This document shows, piece by piece, positions 10,897-19,654 of a stretch of DNA of 64,000 bases. A program made the translations under genes and the position numbers. The DNA is from Anaerospora hongkongensis. Lineage in GTDB: Bacteria; Bacillota; Negativicutes; Sporomusales; DSM-15969. The notes under the pieces are model-generated. The model was given only the letters and a program-made list of their open reading frames with translations, did not search any database and was not told the DNA's origin. Within the stretch, counting starts at the first letter, position 1. Each line of letters begins with the position of its first letter. The stretch spans positions 81,061 through 145,060 of the forward strand of contig NZ_SLUI01000007.1 in NCBI RefSeq assembly GCF_004339805.1, given 5' to 3'.

Positions 10897-11499
10897 TTAT
10901 TTAAATACTTTTACCCGGCTGTCAAGATCGGCTACTTGTTTTTCCGGGGGTGTAAATGCAGGTTTGCCAAAAGGCATCTGCGCTACCAGTTTCCAGGTGG
11001 CCGGAATATTCCATTCTGCCTGAACGGCGCTGTCGATAATGGGGTTATAGTGCTGCAGGCTGGCGCCGAGGCCTTCGGCTTCTAACGCTGCCCAGACTAC
11101 CAGCTGGTGCATGGCATTGGTGTGCTGCGACCAGACGGGGAAGTTGTCGGCATACAGCGGGAAGCCTTTCATTAGGCCGTCTACCACTGTTTGATCTTCA
11201 AAGAATAACACTGTGCCATAGCCGGAAGCGAAAGCACCGTTTATTTTTTTCTCCGTTTCAATAAACTGCTCAGGGGTGACTAGCTTACGGAGCGTATCCA
11301 AGGTAATCTGCCATAATTTTTGGCTTTGCCCGCCAAAGAGTACGACAACTCGCGTGCTCTGGGAGTTAAAGGATGAAGGAGTGTATTTGACGGCATCTTT
11401 GACGATTTCTTCGATCCGTTCTTCAGCAACTATTTTTTCATTGCTTAAGCCATAGATACTCCGCCGGTTTTTGAGGGCATCCCAGAATGATTTTGACAT
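10897..11499 (-). CDS. Nitroreductase family oxidoreductase (Frm2/HBN1-like)
   Basis: A 200-residue FMN-dependent nitroreductase-fold protein. FWDALKNRRSIYGLS at the N terminus supplies the RRS FMN-phosphate motif; TPSSFNSQSTRVVVLFG and GLGASLQHYNP are typical of the short Frm2-like branch. These enzymes reduce nitro or quinone compounds with NAD(P)H. AAAGGAG precedes the start. The divergent HxlR regulator shares the promoter region, a common pairing in which the regulator responds to electrophiles or quinones and controls the reductase. Confidence 0.82.
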   Translation of the reverse strand: MSKSFWDALKNRRSIYGLSNEKIVAEERIEEIVKDAVKYTPSSFNSQSTRVVVLFGGQSQKLWQITLDTLRKLVTPEQFIETEKKINGAFASGYGTVLFFEDQTVVDGLMKGFPLYADNFPVWSQHTNAMHQLVVWAALEAEGLGASLQHYNPIIDSAVQAEWNIPATWKLVAQMPFGKPAFTPPEKQVADLDSRVKVFK

Positions 11500-11587
11500 A
11501 TGATTCAGCTCCTTTATTTATTGCAGGGTAACGGCTATGCTACTCTGCATTTACAATATCCGTTTTATTGAATATAATACTATCATG

Positions 11588-11609
11588 GTACTTAGCAATG
11601 CACAAGTAC
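11588..11609. promoter_or_regulatory. Probable HxlR operator between nitroreductase and regulator
   Basis: GTACTT at 11588-11593 and AAGTAC at 11604-11609 form an exact inverted repeat with a 10-base spacer; CTTAG/CTAAG extends the dyad slightly shifted. It lies in the divergent promoter region among AT-rich -10-like sequences. GTAC-containing dyads are typical of HxlR/YodB sites, so this is an inferred binding site. Confidence 0.5.
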
Positions 11610-11664
11610 TAAGGAATATATTATATACTAACAAAAAACTTACCATGCTAGTGAGGAGATTACG

Positions 11665-12012
11665 ATGAGTAAGCGGGAGTTATCAACAATTCCCTGCCCG
11701 ATTGAATATACCATAGAGCTATTAAGCGGCAAATGGAAAATGCATGTTATCTGGCAGGTGGGAAAACAGGGGGTCATCCGGTTTAATGAACTCCGGCGGC
11801 AGTTGAACGGTATTTCTAATGTTATGCTGACGCAGACACTGCAAGAACTGCAGGAGGCAGGTGTAATTCACCGCGAACAATATAACGAAGTGCCGCCAAG
11901 AGTGGAATATTCTTTAACGGAAATCGGCAAAGAACTTTTGCCGGTATTTACTGTTCTGGAGAAGTGGGGAAAGCTGTCGGGCTGGCGAAAGCCGGACCGG
12001 TATTCCTGCTGA
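11665..12012 (+). CDS. HxlR-family winged-helix transcriptional regulator
   Basis: A 115-residue MarR/HxlR-type DNA-binding protein. CPIEYTIELLSGKWKMHVIWQV is the hallmark N-terminal helix with the single redox-reactive cysteine. RFNELRRQLNGISNVMLTQTLQELQEAGVIHR is the recognition wing, and PPRVEYSLTEIGKELLPV follows. The cysteine near residue 10 is the thiol used by YodB-type sensors. It is transcribed away from the nitroreductase gene it probably controls. GAGGAG precedes ATG 11665. Confidence 0.88.
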   Translation: MSKRELSTIPCPIEYTIELLSGKWKMHVIWQVGKQGVIRFNELRRQLNGISNVMLTQTLQELQEAGVIHREQYNEVPPRVEYSLTEIGKELLPVFTVLEKWGKLSGWRKPDRYSC

Positions 12013-12020
12013 CAGAGAAA

Positions 12021-12067
12021 AGAGGAGAAGCGCAGTTGTCAATTCAGGACAACTGCGCTTCTCTTTT
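12021..12067. terminator. Bidirectional terminator overlapping the 3' end of the LysR gene
   Basis: AGAAGCGCAGTTGTC and GACAACTGCGCTTCT form a 15-bp perfect stem with a seven-base loop and flanking TTTT on the plus side and A-rich sequence on the other. The right arm lies inside the last codons of the convergent LysR gene, so coding and terminator sequence are shared. Confidence 0.75.
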
Positions 12068-12946
12068 AAAGAACTGGAGTACCATGTCAATAAACGCTTT
12101 TAAAGCGGGTGACTGCCACTTATCTTTATGATAAATTAATTGGGCCGTTATGCCGAAGGACGGGCCTTGCCAGGGCAGTTCTACCAGTTGGCCGTTCAGC
12201 AGGTCCTGCTGCACAACGATTTGCGGCAAAAAGCCGATCCCCCAGCCATCGCAGACAAACCGTTTAATAACCTCATTGCTGCTTACGCCCATGATGGAGG
12301 CAGGCTTCACACCTGCCTGGGTGAGAATGCTCTCCAGGATACTCCGGTACGTACAGCCCGGTGAGGTTAGCACAAGCGTCTCACCGGTCAGGTCACACGG
12401 GGAGATACTGTGTTGCTGCGTAAGCCGGTGACCGGGAGCGGCAATGACTGACATCGTTTCTTCAAAGAGGACGTGCGTAATCAGGTCTTTTTCGTTGCAG
12501 GGGGCGTCGAGAAAGAAGACGACATCAATGACATTTTTGCGAAGTAAGGTCCGGTAATCTCCTCCTGCATCAAAATACAGCTTAATTTCCACTTGCGGAT
12601 AGTCCCGCCGGAAGGCGTTGAACACTTCCGGCAGCCGGTGCAGACAGAGTGATTCGGCAGTACCGATTGTCAAGGCCCCTTTGGGGGTAAAGGAGCTGGC
12701 AATGACCGCTTTGGCCTCATCAGAAAGTGTTACAATCTGCGAAGCATACTCAAAGAGCGATTCTCCGTCTTTGGTCAGCTTGATTTGCTTGCCTAACCGC
12801 TCGAATAGCATGGTACCGAATTCTTCCTCCAGCAGCTGAATCTGCCCGGTAACGGACGACTGGGCATAACCCAGCTCATGGGCTGCTTTGGTGAAGCTGG
12901 CTAATTTTACGACGGTAAGAAATGTTTTTAGCTGGCGAAATTCCAT
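12044..12946 (-). CDS. LysR-family transcriptional regulator
   Basis: A 300-residue LysR protein. The N-terminal helix-turn-helix (MEFRQLKTFLTVVKLASFTKAAHELGYAQSSVTGQI, given here only as positions 1-36) is followed by a type 2 periplasmic-binding-like effector domain. ATG 12946 is used because LysR proteins usually begin MEFRQL; a GTG three codons upstream is the alternative. The divergent iron-sulfur gene at 13075 and the cystine-type ABC operon beyond it are its likely targets; Bacillus YtlI controls a similar transporter plus amidohydrolase operon, but that equivalence is inferred from gene content only. Confidence 0.85.
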   Translation of the reverse strand: MEFRQLKTFLTVVKLASFTKAAHELGYAQSSVTGQIQLLEEEFGTMLFERLGKQIKLTKDGESLFEYASQIVTLSDEAKAVIASSFTPKGALTIGTAESLCLHRLPEVFNAFRRDYPQVEIKLYFDAGGDYRTLLRKNVIDVVFFLDAPCNEKDLITHVLFEETMSVIAAPGHRLTQQHSISPCDLTGETLVLTSPGCTYRSILESILTQAGVKPASIMGVSSNEVIKRFVCDGWGIGFLPQIVVQQDLLNGQLVELPWQGPSFGITAQLIYHKDKWQSPALKAFIDMVLQFFKREAQLS

Positions 12947-12979
12947 GATTATCACCCATCAGTTTATTTGAATATGTTC

Positions 12980-13021
12980 ATCAATACTATCAATTTTACC
13001 TATTGATAACTCTATGATAGT
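12980..13021. promoter_or_regulatory. Nested inverted repeats, probable LysR operator
   Basis: ATCAATA at 12980-12986 pairs with TATTGAT at 13001-13007, and ACTATCA at 12986-12992 pairs with TGATAGT at 13015-13021. Both dyads sit in the 128-base region between the LysR gene and the divergent iron-sulfur gene, the usual position of a LysR autoregulatory site. Confidence 0.5.
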
Positions 13022-13074
13022 ATATTTTCAAGCAAAGATCCAGCGAAAATGGTGGGTTAAGAGGAGGAAGAGTA

Positions 13075-13761
13075 ATGAATCGAATTGATGCTGCCGAAGT
13101 TAAGCTTCGGGCAACTGAGCTGGGAATGGACTTATGCGGCATTGCGCCTGTCGGGCGTTTTGCCGATGCGCCCCAGGGCTTTCATCCCACGGACGTTAAT
13201 AAGACCTGTAAAAGTGTGATTGTTCTTGCGGCCCGCTTTCCGGTCAGTTCGCTGGCCTCACCGTCAGCGGCGGCGTATACGTTTGTGCGCAATAAAGTGA
13301 TGGATAAAGTGGACGCCGCTGCCTGCCAGCTGGCAGCCGAGCTGGAAATGCTGGGGGGAAATGCAGTACCAATTCCTTCCTCTGATCCCTATGAATACTG
13401 GGATGAGGAAAGAAGGCATGGTCAGGGCATATTATCGCTAAAGCATGCAGCTGTCCGGGCCGGGCTGGGACAGATGGGGAAAAATACGCTGTTAATCAAT
13501 GACCGCCTGGGCAATATGCTGTGGCTGGGTGCCGTGCTGGTGGATCAGGAACTGGCTGCCGATGAGCCGGTAGGATATCAGGCCTGTATTTCCGGCTGCC
13601 GCATTTGTCTCAAGGCTTGTCCGGCACAAGCTCTGGATGGGACTACAATCGTGCAGAAGCAATGCCGGGCAGTATCTTACAAACAAACCGGCGGTGGTGG
13701 CGGAGTGTACGCCTGCAACCTGTGCCGCAAGCTTTGTCCGAGCCATAATGGAATCCAATAA
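13075..13761 (+). CDS. Epoxyqueuosine-reductase-like double [4Fe-4S] protein
   Basis: A 228-residue soluble protein. Two ferredoxin-type motifs occupy the C-terminal third: CISGCRICLKACP and YACNLCRKLCPSHNG. Upstream, HAAVRAGLGQMGKNTLLIN and GAVLVDQELAAD resemble the QueG/reductive dehalogenase cobalamin-binding fold. It is much shorter than QueG (about 380 residues) and lacks its C-terminal HEAT domain, so tRNA modification is not assumed. It is divergent from the LysR gene and upstream of the ABC importer, which suggests a redox role in the same regulon. ATG 13075 follows GAGGAGGAAGAG. Confidence 0.65.
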   Translation: MNRIDAAEVKLRATELGMDLCGIAPVGRFADAPQGFHPTDVNKTCKSVIVLAARFPVSSLASPSAAAYTFVRNKVMDKVDAAACQLAAELEMLGGNAVPIPSSDPYEYWDEERRHGQGILSLKHAAVRAGLGQMGKNTLLINDRLGNMLWLGAVLVDQELAADEPVGYQACISGCRICLKACPAQALDGTTIVQKQCRAVSYKQTGGGGGVYACNLCRKLCPSHNGIQ

Positions 13762-13771
13762 TTTTTACTCC

Positions 13772-13800
13772 TTGACAGTGAGTAAACAGCTATATATAAT
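13772..13800 (+). promoter_or_regulatory. Near-consensus promoter of the ABC importer operon
   Basis: TTGACA at 13772-13777 and TATAAT at 13795-13800 with a 17-base spacer is a perfect sigma-A consensus. Transcription would start near 13807 and run through a 130-base leader. Confidence 0.8.
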
Positions 13801-13819
13801 AAACCTAATATAAAAAGCG

Positions 13820-13910
13820 ATGTTAGCGCATCTCTATAAAGCAGTAAGCCGATCAGAAAGCTGAAGGCTAATTTCTCTGGCAAAAGAGAAGTTAGCCTTC
13901 TTTTTATTTT
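13820..13910 (+). promoter_or_regulatory. Attenuator leader of the ABC importer operon, class unknown
   Basis: A strong terminator (GAAGGCTAA 13863-13871 with TTAGCCTTC 13892-13900, inner TTCTCT/AGAGAA, then TTTTTATTTT) precedes the first gene. Its 5' arm overlaps an alternative hairpin (AGCC 13847-13850 with GGCT 13866-13869 and TCAG/CTGA inside), so the two structures exclude each other. I cannot match the upstream part to a known riboswitch. A 14-codon frame (ATG 13820 to TGA 13864) overlaps but has no ribosome-binding site. Confidence 0.65.
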
Positions 13911-13936
13911 GAAAAAACGCAAAGGGGTCTGAGAGA

Positions 13937-14782
13937 ATGAAAACAGCAGTAATAAAGAAAACAGCAGCCAAGGTACTGTTAGCCGGTCTGGTAATAATGG
14001 GGTTAGCGTTTACGGCTGGCTGCGGCTCAACCGGCAGTGAACGCCAGGCTGCGGCTACAGGAGAGCAGGTGAAAACCTATTATGTGGGAACCCGGGGAAC
14101 CTTTAAGCCGTTTACCTACATGAATGACAAAGATCAGTTAACCGGCTATGATATTGAAATTTTGAAAGAAGTGCAGAAACGCAATAAAGATATTCGGTTT
14201 GAGTTTAAAACAATGAGTATTGAAAGTGCCTTTGTCAGCTTGAGCTCCAAGCAGGTAGATCTTATTGCCAACCAGATGTCCCGCAATGAGGAACGGGCGG
14301 CAAAATATACTTTCACCACAGAAGTCAATAACTATACGCTGACCCGGCTAACGGTACGGGGGGACCGCAATGATATTCAGACGTTGGAAGATCTAAAAGG
14401 AAAAACCATGGTACTGGTACCGACCAGCGAAGTAGCGCGGGTAGTAAGGAAGTTTAATGAAACGGCAGAACCGAAAATTAACCTGATCTTTACCGATAAA
14501 GGTTCGGCGGAAACATTGAACCTGGTAGCCACCGGACGGGCCGATGCCAGCGGTGATTATGAGGTGGCGGTAACAGAAGCCAGAAAGACGCTGGGCCTTG
14601 ATGTGAAAAGCGTCGGTGAAGTGATATCCAGTGTGCCTACGTATTTTATTTTACGCAAAGATACGGAAGGACAGCAGCTGGCCGATAAAATTGATGCCAC
14701 TATCAAACAAATGAAAGCAGACGGAACGCTGAAAAAACTGTCGGAACAGTTTTTAGGTGCAGATTATACTGCCTCAAAATAA
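13937..14782 (+). CDS. Polar amino-acid/cystine-type ABC substrate-binding lipoprotein
   Basis: A 281-residue lipoprotein: lipobox LAFTAGC near residue 30 after a hydrophobic segment, then a type 3 solute-binding fold with KPFTYMNDKDQLTGYDIEIL, FVSLSSKQVDLIANQMS and LEDLKGKTMVLVPTS. The family binds polar amino acids, cystine or related sulfur compounds. Two permeases, an ATPase and an M20 amidohydrolase follow, a set resembling the Bacillus ytmI/tcyJKLMN operons that import cystine and modified cysteines. Substrate assignment is inference from that context. Confidence 0.85.
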   Translation: MKTAVIKKTAAKVLLAGLVIMGLAFTAGCGSTGSERQAAATGEQVKTYYVGTRGTFKPFTYMNDKDQLTGYDIEILKEVQKRNKDIRFEFKTMSIESAFVSLSSKQVDLIANQMSRNEERAAKYTFTTEVNNYTLTRLTVRGDRNDIQTLEDLKGKTMVLVPTSEVARVVRKFNETAEPKINLIFTDKGSAETLNLVATGRADASGDYEVAVTEARKTLGLDVKSVGEVISSVPTYFILRKDTEGQQLADKIDATIKQMKADGTLKKLSEQFLGADYTASK

Positions 14783-14795
14783 GGAGTGCCGCTGG

Positions 14796-15491
14796 ATGGG
14801 AAATTATTTTGATCTGGCTTATCTGATCAAGTCCTTCCCGGTCATTTTGTCGTATGTGGATACAACGCTGATCATTACGCTGGTTGCGGCTGTCTTCGGG
14901 CTGGCAGCCGGCAGCCTGATTGCCTTGATCCGGATTCATCGCATAGCGGTTCTGGATAGGATCGCAGCCGTGTACATTTCATTTTTCCGGGGAACGCCTT
15001 TTTTAGTCCAATTATTTTTGGCCTACTTTGGTCTGCCTGAGTTGTTTCAGAAACTGGGCTACCAGGGAGTACGGGATATTGGACCGCTGTTTTATGTATT
15101 CATTGTCTTTTCGCTGCATTTTGGGGCATACAGTGCGGAAGTGATTCGCAGTGCGATACTTGCCGTCGATAAAGGGCAGCTTGAAGCGGCCTATTCGATT
15201 GGCATGACACCGGTTCAGGCGTATAGCCGCATCGTTTTGCCCCAGGCGTTTACTATGGCTATTCCGGCGATTTGCAATATTATTATTTCTACCCTCAAGG
15301 GAACGGCTCTGGTGTTTAATGTGGGCGTCATTGATATGATGCGCAAAGCCGACCTGCTGGGGGCGAACAGTCAGCGGAGCCTGGAGCTGTATATCGACGT
15401 GGCCATTATTTATATCCTGCTGGTCTTTATCATCGGCAGGCTGGGAGCTCTGCTGGAAAAGCAGGCAGCTTATTTTATGCCTCATGAGTAA
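14796..15491 (+). CDS. Amino-acid ABC transporter permease (HisM/TcyL type)
   Basis: A 231-residue inner-membrane permease with five predicted spans. The PAAT-family signatures are FFRGTPFLVQLFLAYFG and the cytoplasmic EAA loop EAAYSIGMTPVQAYSRIVLPQA. ATG 14796 is chosen because AAGGAG lies nine bases upstream; the longer frame overlaps the binding-protein gene. It pairs with the second permease at 16723, an arrangement that predicts a heterodimeric channel. Confidence 0.88.
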   Translation: MGNYFDLAYLIKSFPVILSYVDTTLIITLVAAVFGLAAGSLIALIRIHRIAVLDRIAAVYISFFRGTPFLVQLFLAYFGLPELFQKLGYQGVRDIGPLFYVFIVFSLHFGAYSAEVIRSAILAVDKGQLEAAYSIGMTPVQAYSRIVLPQAFTMAIPAICNIIISTLKGTALVFNVGVIDMMRKADLLGANSQRSLELYIDVAIIYILLVFIIGRLGALLEKQAAYFMPHE

Positions 15492-15517
15492 GTATATAAC
15501 GGGCAGGTGTGAGTGGC

Positions 15518-16726
15518 ATGGCAACAGTTAATGAAACAATAAAAGCGCTGGCGGACGAGATTTACCCGGAATTGGTGATGCTTCGCCATACGATTCATGC
15601 AAATCCGGAGCTAAGTGAGCAGGAATTTGAAACGGCGGCATTAGTCGAAATGGTACTTACCCGCTGGGGTATTTCCTACACCCGGCTGCCGAACAGTACG
15701 GCAATTATTGCCCAAATCCGGGGTAACCGGGAAGGGGACGGCAGCATTGGCATCCGGGCGGACATGGATGCCCTGCCTGTTGAAGAAGATACAGGACTGA
15801 CGTATGCCTCCCGGTACAAGGGCGTTATGCATGCCTGCGGCCATGATGTGCATACCGTGAATCTGTTAGGCACAGGTTATTTGCTGTCTAAACTTAAGGA
15901 CCACTTTGCCGGGACGGTCAAGCTGGTGTTTCAACCGGCCGAAGAGACGGGCGGCGGTGCGCAGGACATCCTGAATTTTGGGGTATTGGAACAGCCCAAG
16001 GTCACTGCTTTTTTGGCTGCCCATGTTTCGGAAGAGGTTCAGACCGGAAGGATTCAGGTAAAAGCGGAGGAAGTGATGCTGGCTGCCAGTGAGTTTTCCA
16101 TTACGCTTACCGGCAGGGGTGGGCATGGTTCAGCCCCGCATCGCACCGATGATATTATCCTGGCTGCCGCTAAAATTATTCTGGAGCTGCAGTCGATTAC
16201 CAGCCGGAAAATCAATCATTTTGAACCGGCGGTGATTACGGTGGGCACCATTCACAGCGGTACGCGCAGCAATATTATTCCCCAGGAACTGAGGTTTACC
16301 GGGACGATCCGCACGCAAAACAGCAGTCTCCGTGAGGAGATTCATGAACATATTACGACCATTCTCCAGGCCAATGAACTTGTTACGGGCGTGAAGGCAG
16401 CTGCCGCGTTCCGTCTGGGGTCGGGAGCCGTTTATAATGACCCGGCACTGACCAGGGAATTTATTGCCGCTGCCTCTGCTGCCATTGGGCAGGAACAGGT
16501 GGAAATCACGAAATTTCCCGGCAATGGTTCAGAAAACTTTTACCGGTTTGCCAAAGCCGTGCCGTCGGTGTTTTTCCGGATTGGTGTGAATCCGAATCCG
16601 GCGGCGGGGATTGAACCGGCGCACAGTCCCCGGTTTACGGCCGATGATGAAGCCCTGAAAACCGGTGTGACAGTGACTACGGCGGCAGCACTCGCCTTTT
16701 TGCAAAAGGAGCGGAGGGCTGTATGA
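15518..16726 (+). CDS. M20-family amidohydrolase (HipO-like)
   Basis: A 402-residue zinc aminoacylase. RADMDALPVEE and HACGHDVHTVNLLG carry the metal ligands; PAEETGGGAQDIL supplies the catalytic Glu; GRGGHGSAPHRTDDII is the dimerisation-domain motif. It hydrolyses N-acyl amino acids or amides in the cytoplasm. Being placed between the two permease genes of an amino-acid importer, it probably deacylates the imported compound (for example an N-acetylated cysteine derivative). ATG 15518 is chosen over an in-frame GTG at 15509; both have only a weak ribosome-binding site. Confidence 0.87.
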   Translation: MATVNETIKALADEIYPELVMLRHTIHANPELSEQEFETAALVEMVLTRWGISYTRLPNSTAIIAQIRGNREGDGSIGIRADMDALPVEEDTGLTYASRYKGVMHACGHDVHTVNLLGTGYLLSKLKDHFAGTVKLVFQPAEETGGGAQDILNFGVLEQPKVTAFLAAHVSEEVQTGRIQVKAEEVMLAASEFSITLTGRGGHGSAPHRTDDIILAAAKIILELQSITSRKINHFEPAVITVGTIHSGTRSNIIPQELRFTGTIRTQNSSLREEIHEHITTILQANELVTGVKAAAAFRLGSGAVYNDPALTREFIAAASAAIGQEQVEITKFPGNGSENFYRFAKAVPSVFFRIGVNPNPAAGIEPAHSPRFTADDEALKTGVTVTTAAALAFLQKERRAV

Positions 16727-17439
16727 ACAATATCCTGGAGTTCTCCTTCATGGCCACGACCTTTGTCGAACTGCTCAGCTATGTGCCGGTGACATTGTTT
16801 CTCGCAATCGTGAGTATGCTGCTGGCAAGCATCGTCGGTCTGGCATGCGCTATTGCCCAGATCCGCAGTATTCCGGTGCTTGCTCAGCTGTCCCGGGCCT
16901 ATTTGCTGCTGGGCCGGGCAATACCGACAATGGTGATGCTCTATCTTGTCTATTTCGGGCTGCCTGTTTTGCTGATGGCGTTTACCGAGCGAACAGGCAT
17001 TGAGACCGGTTACCGCCATGTGCCGCCAATGGTTTTTGCAATTGTGGGGCTTACGCTGCATACGGGAGCTTATTTAGCGGAGATATTCCGGGCAGCTTTG
17101 CTGTCTGTTGACAAGGGGCAGATGGAAGCGGCCCTGTCTGTCGGCATGACCTGGCTGCAGGGCTTTTACCGGATTGTGCTGCGCCAGGCGGCAGTGTTTG
17201 CTATGCCGCTGCTGGCGAATCAGTTTCTTGACTTGATTAAGGGAACATCGATTGTTTTTACGATTACAGTGATTGAACTTTTAGGGGCTGCAAAGATTGC
17301 CTGCGCTGAGCATTATCGCTATCTGGAAACTTATCTGGTAGTGGCGGTCATGTATTGGGGAATCAGCATTTGCTTTGAGAAGCTGTTCCATTTTGCCGAG
17401 CAGAAATTGGCACTCTTTAAAAAAGGAGTGATTTCATGA
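16723..17439 (+). CDS. Amino-acid ABC transporter permease (TcyM type)
   Basis: A 238-residue permease with five spans. [20 protein letters not shown] and [22 protein letters not shown] (EAA loop) match the polar amino-acid family. Its ATG overlaps the stop of the amidohydrolase gene by four bases (ATGA), and its own stop overlaps the ATPase gene the same way, so translation is coupled. Confidence 0.87.
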   Translation: MNNILEFSFMATTFVELLSYVPVTLFLAIVSMLLASIVGLACAIAQIRSIPVLAQLSRAYLLLGRAIPTMVMLYLVYFGLPVLLMAFTERTGIETGYRHVPPMVFAIVGLTLHTGAYLAEIFRAALLSVDKGQMEAALSVGMTWLQGFYRIVLRQAAVFAMPLLANQFLDLIKGTSIVFTITVIELLGAAKIACAEHYRYLETYLVVAVMYWGISICFEKLFHFAEQKLALFKKGVIS

Positions 17440-18191
17440 TTGAATTTAGAAATATTCATAAATCCTTTGGGAAAACCGAAGTACTAAAAGGCATCAGCTG
17501 CACAATTCCGACCGGGTCTGTAACCGTTATTCTCGGACCAAGCGGCTCTGGTAAGACAACGCTGCTTCGTTCGGTTAACTTCTTGGAGAAGGCTGATCAC
17601 GGTGAGATTATTCTCAACGAACTCCACATCAATGTGGAAAAAGCGTCGAATGCAGAGATTCATAAAATCCGACAGCATACGGCAATGGTTTTTCAAATGT
17701 ATAACTTATTTAAGAATAAGACCGCCCTGGAAAACATTATGGAAGGTCTGACTGTGGTCAGGAAAATTCCCAAAGCCGAAGCAAAAGAAACAGCGTTGTA
17801 CTATTTGGACAAGGTTGGTCTTGCCAATAAGGCGGATGCTTATCCTCATCAGCTGTCCGGCGGGCAGCAGCAGCGCATCGGCATTGCCCGGGCACTAGCG
17901 CTCAATCCCGATGTCATTCTTTTTGATGAACCGACCTCGGCACTTGATCCCGAGCTGGTCGGCGAGGTGCTGGAGGTTATGAAGAAGATTGCCCGGGAAG
18001 TGAAATGTACGCTGGTGGTGGTGACCCATGAAATTAACTTTGCCCGCGAAGTGGCTGATCAGATTATTTTTATGGATCACGGTGTCATTGTTGAGCAGGG
18101 AACACCTGAGCAAATTCTCAATAATCCGCAGGAAAGCCGTACAAAGCAGTTTTTGTCGCGCTATACCTCGTTTACCGAATATACGATATAA
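17436..18191 (+). CDS. Amino-acid ABC transporter ATP-binding protein (TcyN/GlnQ type)
   Basis: A 251-residue ATPase: Walker [11 protein letters not shown]-loop MVFQMYNLF, signature LSGGQQQR, Walker [15 protein letters not shown] and switch His in VVVTHE. It energises the importer made of the preceding binding protein and two permeases, and is the last gene of the operon. Downstream only 56 bases separate it from the convergent MocR gene and I see no clear hairpin there. Confidence 0.9.
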   Translation: MIEFRNIHKSFGKTEVLKGISCTIPTGSVTVILGPSGSGKTTLLRSVNFLEKADHGEIILNELHINVEKASNAEIHKIRQHTAMVFQMYNLFKNKTALENIMEGLTVVRKIPKAEAKETALYYLDKVGLANKADAYPHQLSGGQQQRIGIARALALNPDVILFDEPTSALDPELVGEVLEVMKKIAREVKCTLVVVTHEINFAREVADQIIFMDHGVIVEQGTPEQILNNPQESRTKQFLSRYTSFTEYTI

Positions 18192-18247
18192 GCAGGATAC
18201 GCTCCCCCTGGCTTTTGCCGTACTGAATGTGCGGTGGAAGCCATTTT

Positions 18248-19645
18248 TTATTGTTGGTCAAGGCAGTGGGCTAATAACGGAATGCCTTCTCTGATTTCCC
18301 GGGCATCGAGATGGCCATAGCCAAGCAGCAGCTTATTCAAGTGACGGCCTTTGACAATGCTATGCTCGTCTACAACGGCAATGCGCAGGCTGCGCTGCCG
18401 GCAAACGTTGACGAAGCTGTGATCAAAACATTTGCCTGGGTATTCCAGGGCCAGATGCAATCCGGCTGCATCGCCTATCGTCTGCCAGCCGGTCCCCAGT
18501 AGTTCGGTTAGTGCTTTTAGCAGCAGTTCCCGCCGCTGCCCGTACAGCCGCCGCATGCTTTGAATGTGGCGGTCCAGCTTGCGGGTGCGTAAAAACTCTG
18601 CCAGTGCCGCCTGTTCAAACGGCGGGTTTTGCACGTCTGTATATAAACGCAGGCGGCGCCAGGCAGGCTGCAGGGCGCGGGGGAGTATGACATAGCCGAT
18701 CCTGAGGGCGGGAAAGAGAATTTTGCTGAAGGTGCCCACATAGATGACCCGCTGGGGATCTAACGAATAAAGCGGGGCAATGGGTGAACCTGCATAGCGG
18801 AATTCACTGTCATAGTCGTCTTCAATCAGGTACAAATCCTGTTTCCGGGCATATTGAACCAACGCGGTGCGTCGTCCTGCCGGTAATATGCCGCCAAGTG
18901 GAAACTGATGAGAAGGGGTAACGTATACGGCACAGGCATTTGCTGATGGCAGGGCAGCGGTAATCAGCCCCTGGTCATCGACCGGTACCGGCCGGATTGG
19001 AATCCTGTTGTGCCGTAAAGCGTTCAGCATTCCTAAATGGCAGGGATCTTCAACGAGGATTTCCGGTTTCTCTGCCGTTGGCAGCAGTCCGGCCAGGATA
19101 TGCAGTGCATGGGTAGCACCGGCAGTAATATACACATCCTGTGCCTCAACCGCTATTCCTTTGCTGCGCAGCAGCCAGGCAGCGATTTGTTCGCGTAAAG
19201 CAATGAATCCTTCCGGTCCCGAATAGCCCCAATATTCCGGCGGCAGCTGGGCAGCAGCCTGCTGGACCTGCAGCAGCCAGCGCTGACGGGGGAAGTGGCG
19301 TAAATCCGGCTGGCCTGTGCGAAAATCAGCCTGGAAGCGCTCAGCAGTGTGTGCTGGCATTACCGGCAGCTGTGGGCTTGGCTGCTGGGGCGCTGCCAGT
19401 ATAAGCTGTTGTGCTACCCGTGTCGGGGAGCCCTGGCGGCTGATAATATAGCCTTCCGCAGCCAGCATTTCGTAGGTCTCATAGACCGTATTGCGGGAAA
19501 CGCCGAGCTGTTTGGCCAGTTCACGGGTTGAGGGAAGCGGATCGCCGCTTTGCAGCCCGCCCTGCAGCATTTGTTGCTGCAGCGCCTGATAGATCTGACG
19601 GGATAAGGTGATCTCCTTGTTACGGTCTAGCGTGATTCCCCACAT
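18248..19645 (-). CDS. MocR/PdxR-family regulator (GntR domain plus aminotransferase domain)
   Basis: A 465-residue chimeric regulator. Residues 1-80 form a GntR winged helix (LSRQIYQALQQQM, PSTRELAKQLGVSRNTVYETY). The rest is a class I aminotransferase fold binding PLP: YSGPEGFIALREQIAAWL, PSHQFPLGGIL, LIEDDYDSEFRY and the Schiff-base lysine in GTFSKILFPALRIGY. Such proteins sense PLP, amino acids or GABA. ATG 19645 follows GGAGG; longer frames enter the operator region. It is divergent from an EamA exporter, its probable target. Confidence 0.88.
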   Translation of the reverse strand: MWGITLDRNKEITLSRQIYQALQQQMLQGGLQSGDPLPSTRELAKQLGVSRNTVYETYEMLAAEGYIISRQGSPTRVAQQLILAAPQQPSPQLPVMPAHTAERFQADFRTGQPDLRHFPRQRWLLQVQQAAAQLPPEYWGYSGPEGFIALREQIAAWLLRSKGIAVEAQDVYITAGATHALHILAGLLPTAEKPEILVEDPCHLGMLNALRHNRIPIRPVPVDDQGLITAALPSANACAVYVTPSHQFPLGGILPAGRRTALVQYARKQDLYLIEDDYDSEFRYAGSPIAPLYSLDPQRVIYVGTFSKILFPALRIGYVILPRALQPAWRRLRLYTDVQNPPFEQAALAEFLRTRKLDRHIQSMRRLYGQRRELLLKALTELLGTGWQTIGDAAGLHLALEYPGKCFDHSFVNVCRQRSLRIAVVDEHSIVKGRHLNKLLLGYGHLDAREIREGIPLLAHCLDQQ

Positions 19646-19654
19646 AATTCCTCC

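Noticed and set aside
13075..13761. QueG epoxyqueuosine reductase
   Set aside because: The protein is ~150 residues short and lacks the C-terminal HEAT region, so tRNA modification is not supported.
13820..13864. A 14-codon leader peptide in the importer leader
   Set aside because: No ribosome-binding site, only about 13 bases of 5' leader, and no run of a diagnostic codon; kept only as a remark.
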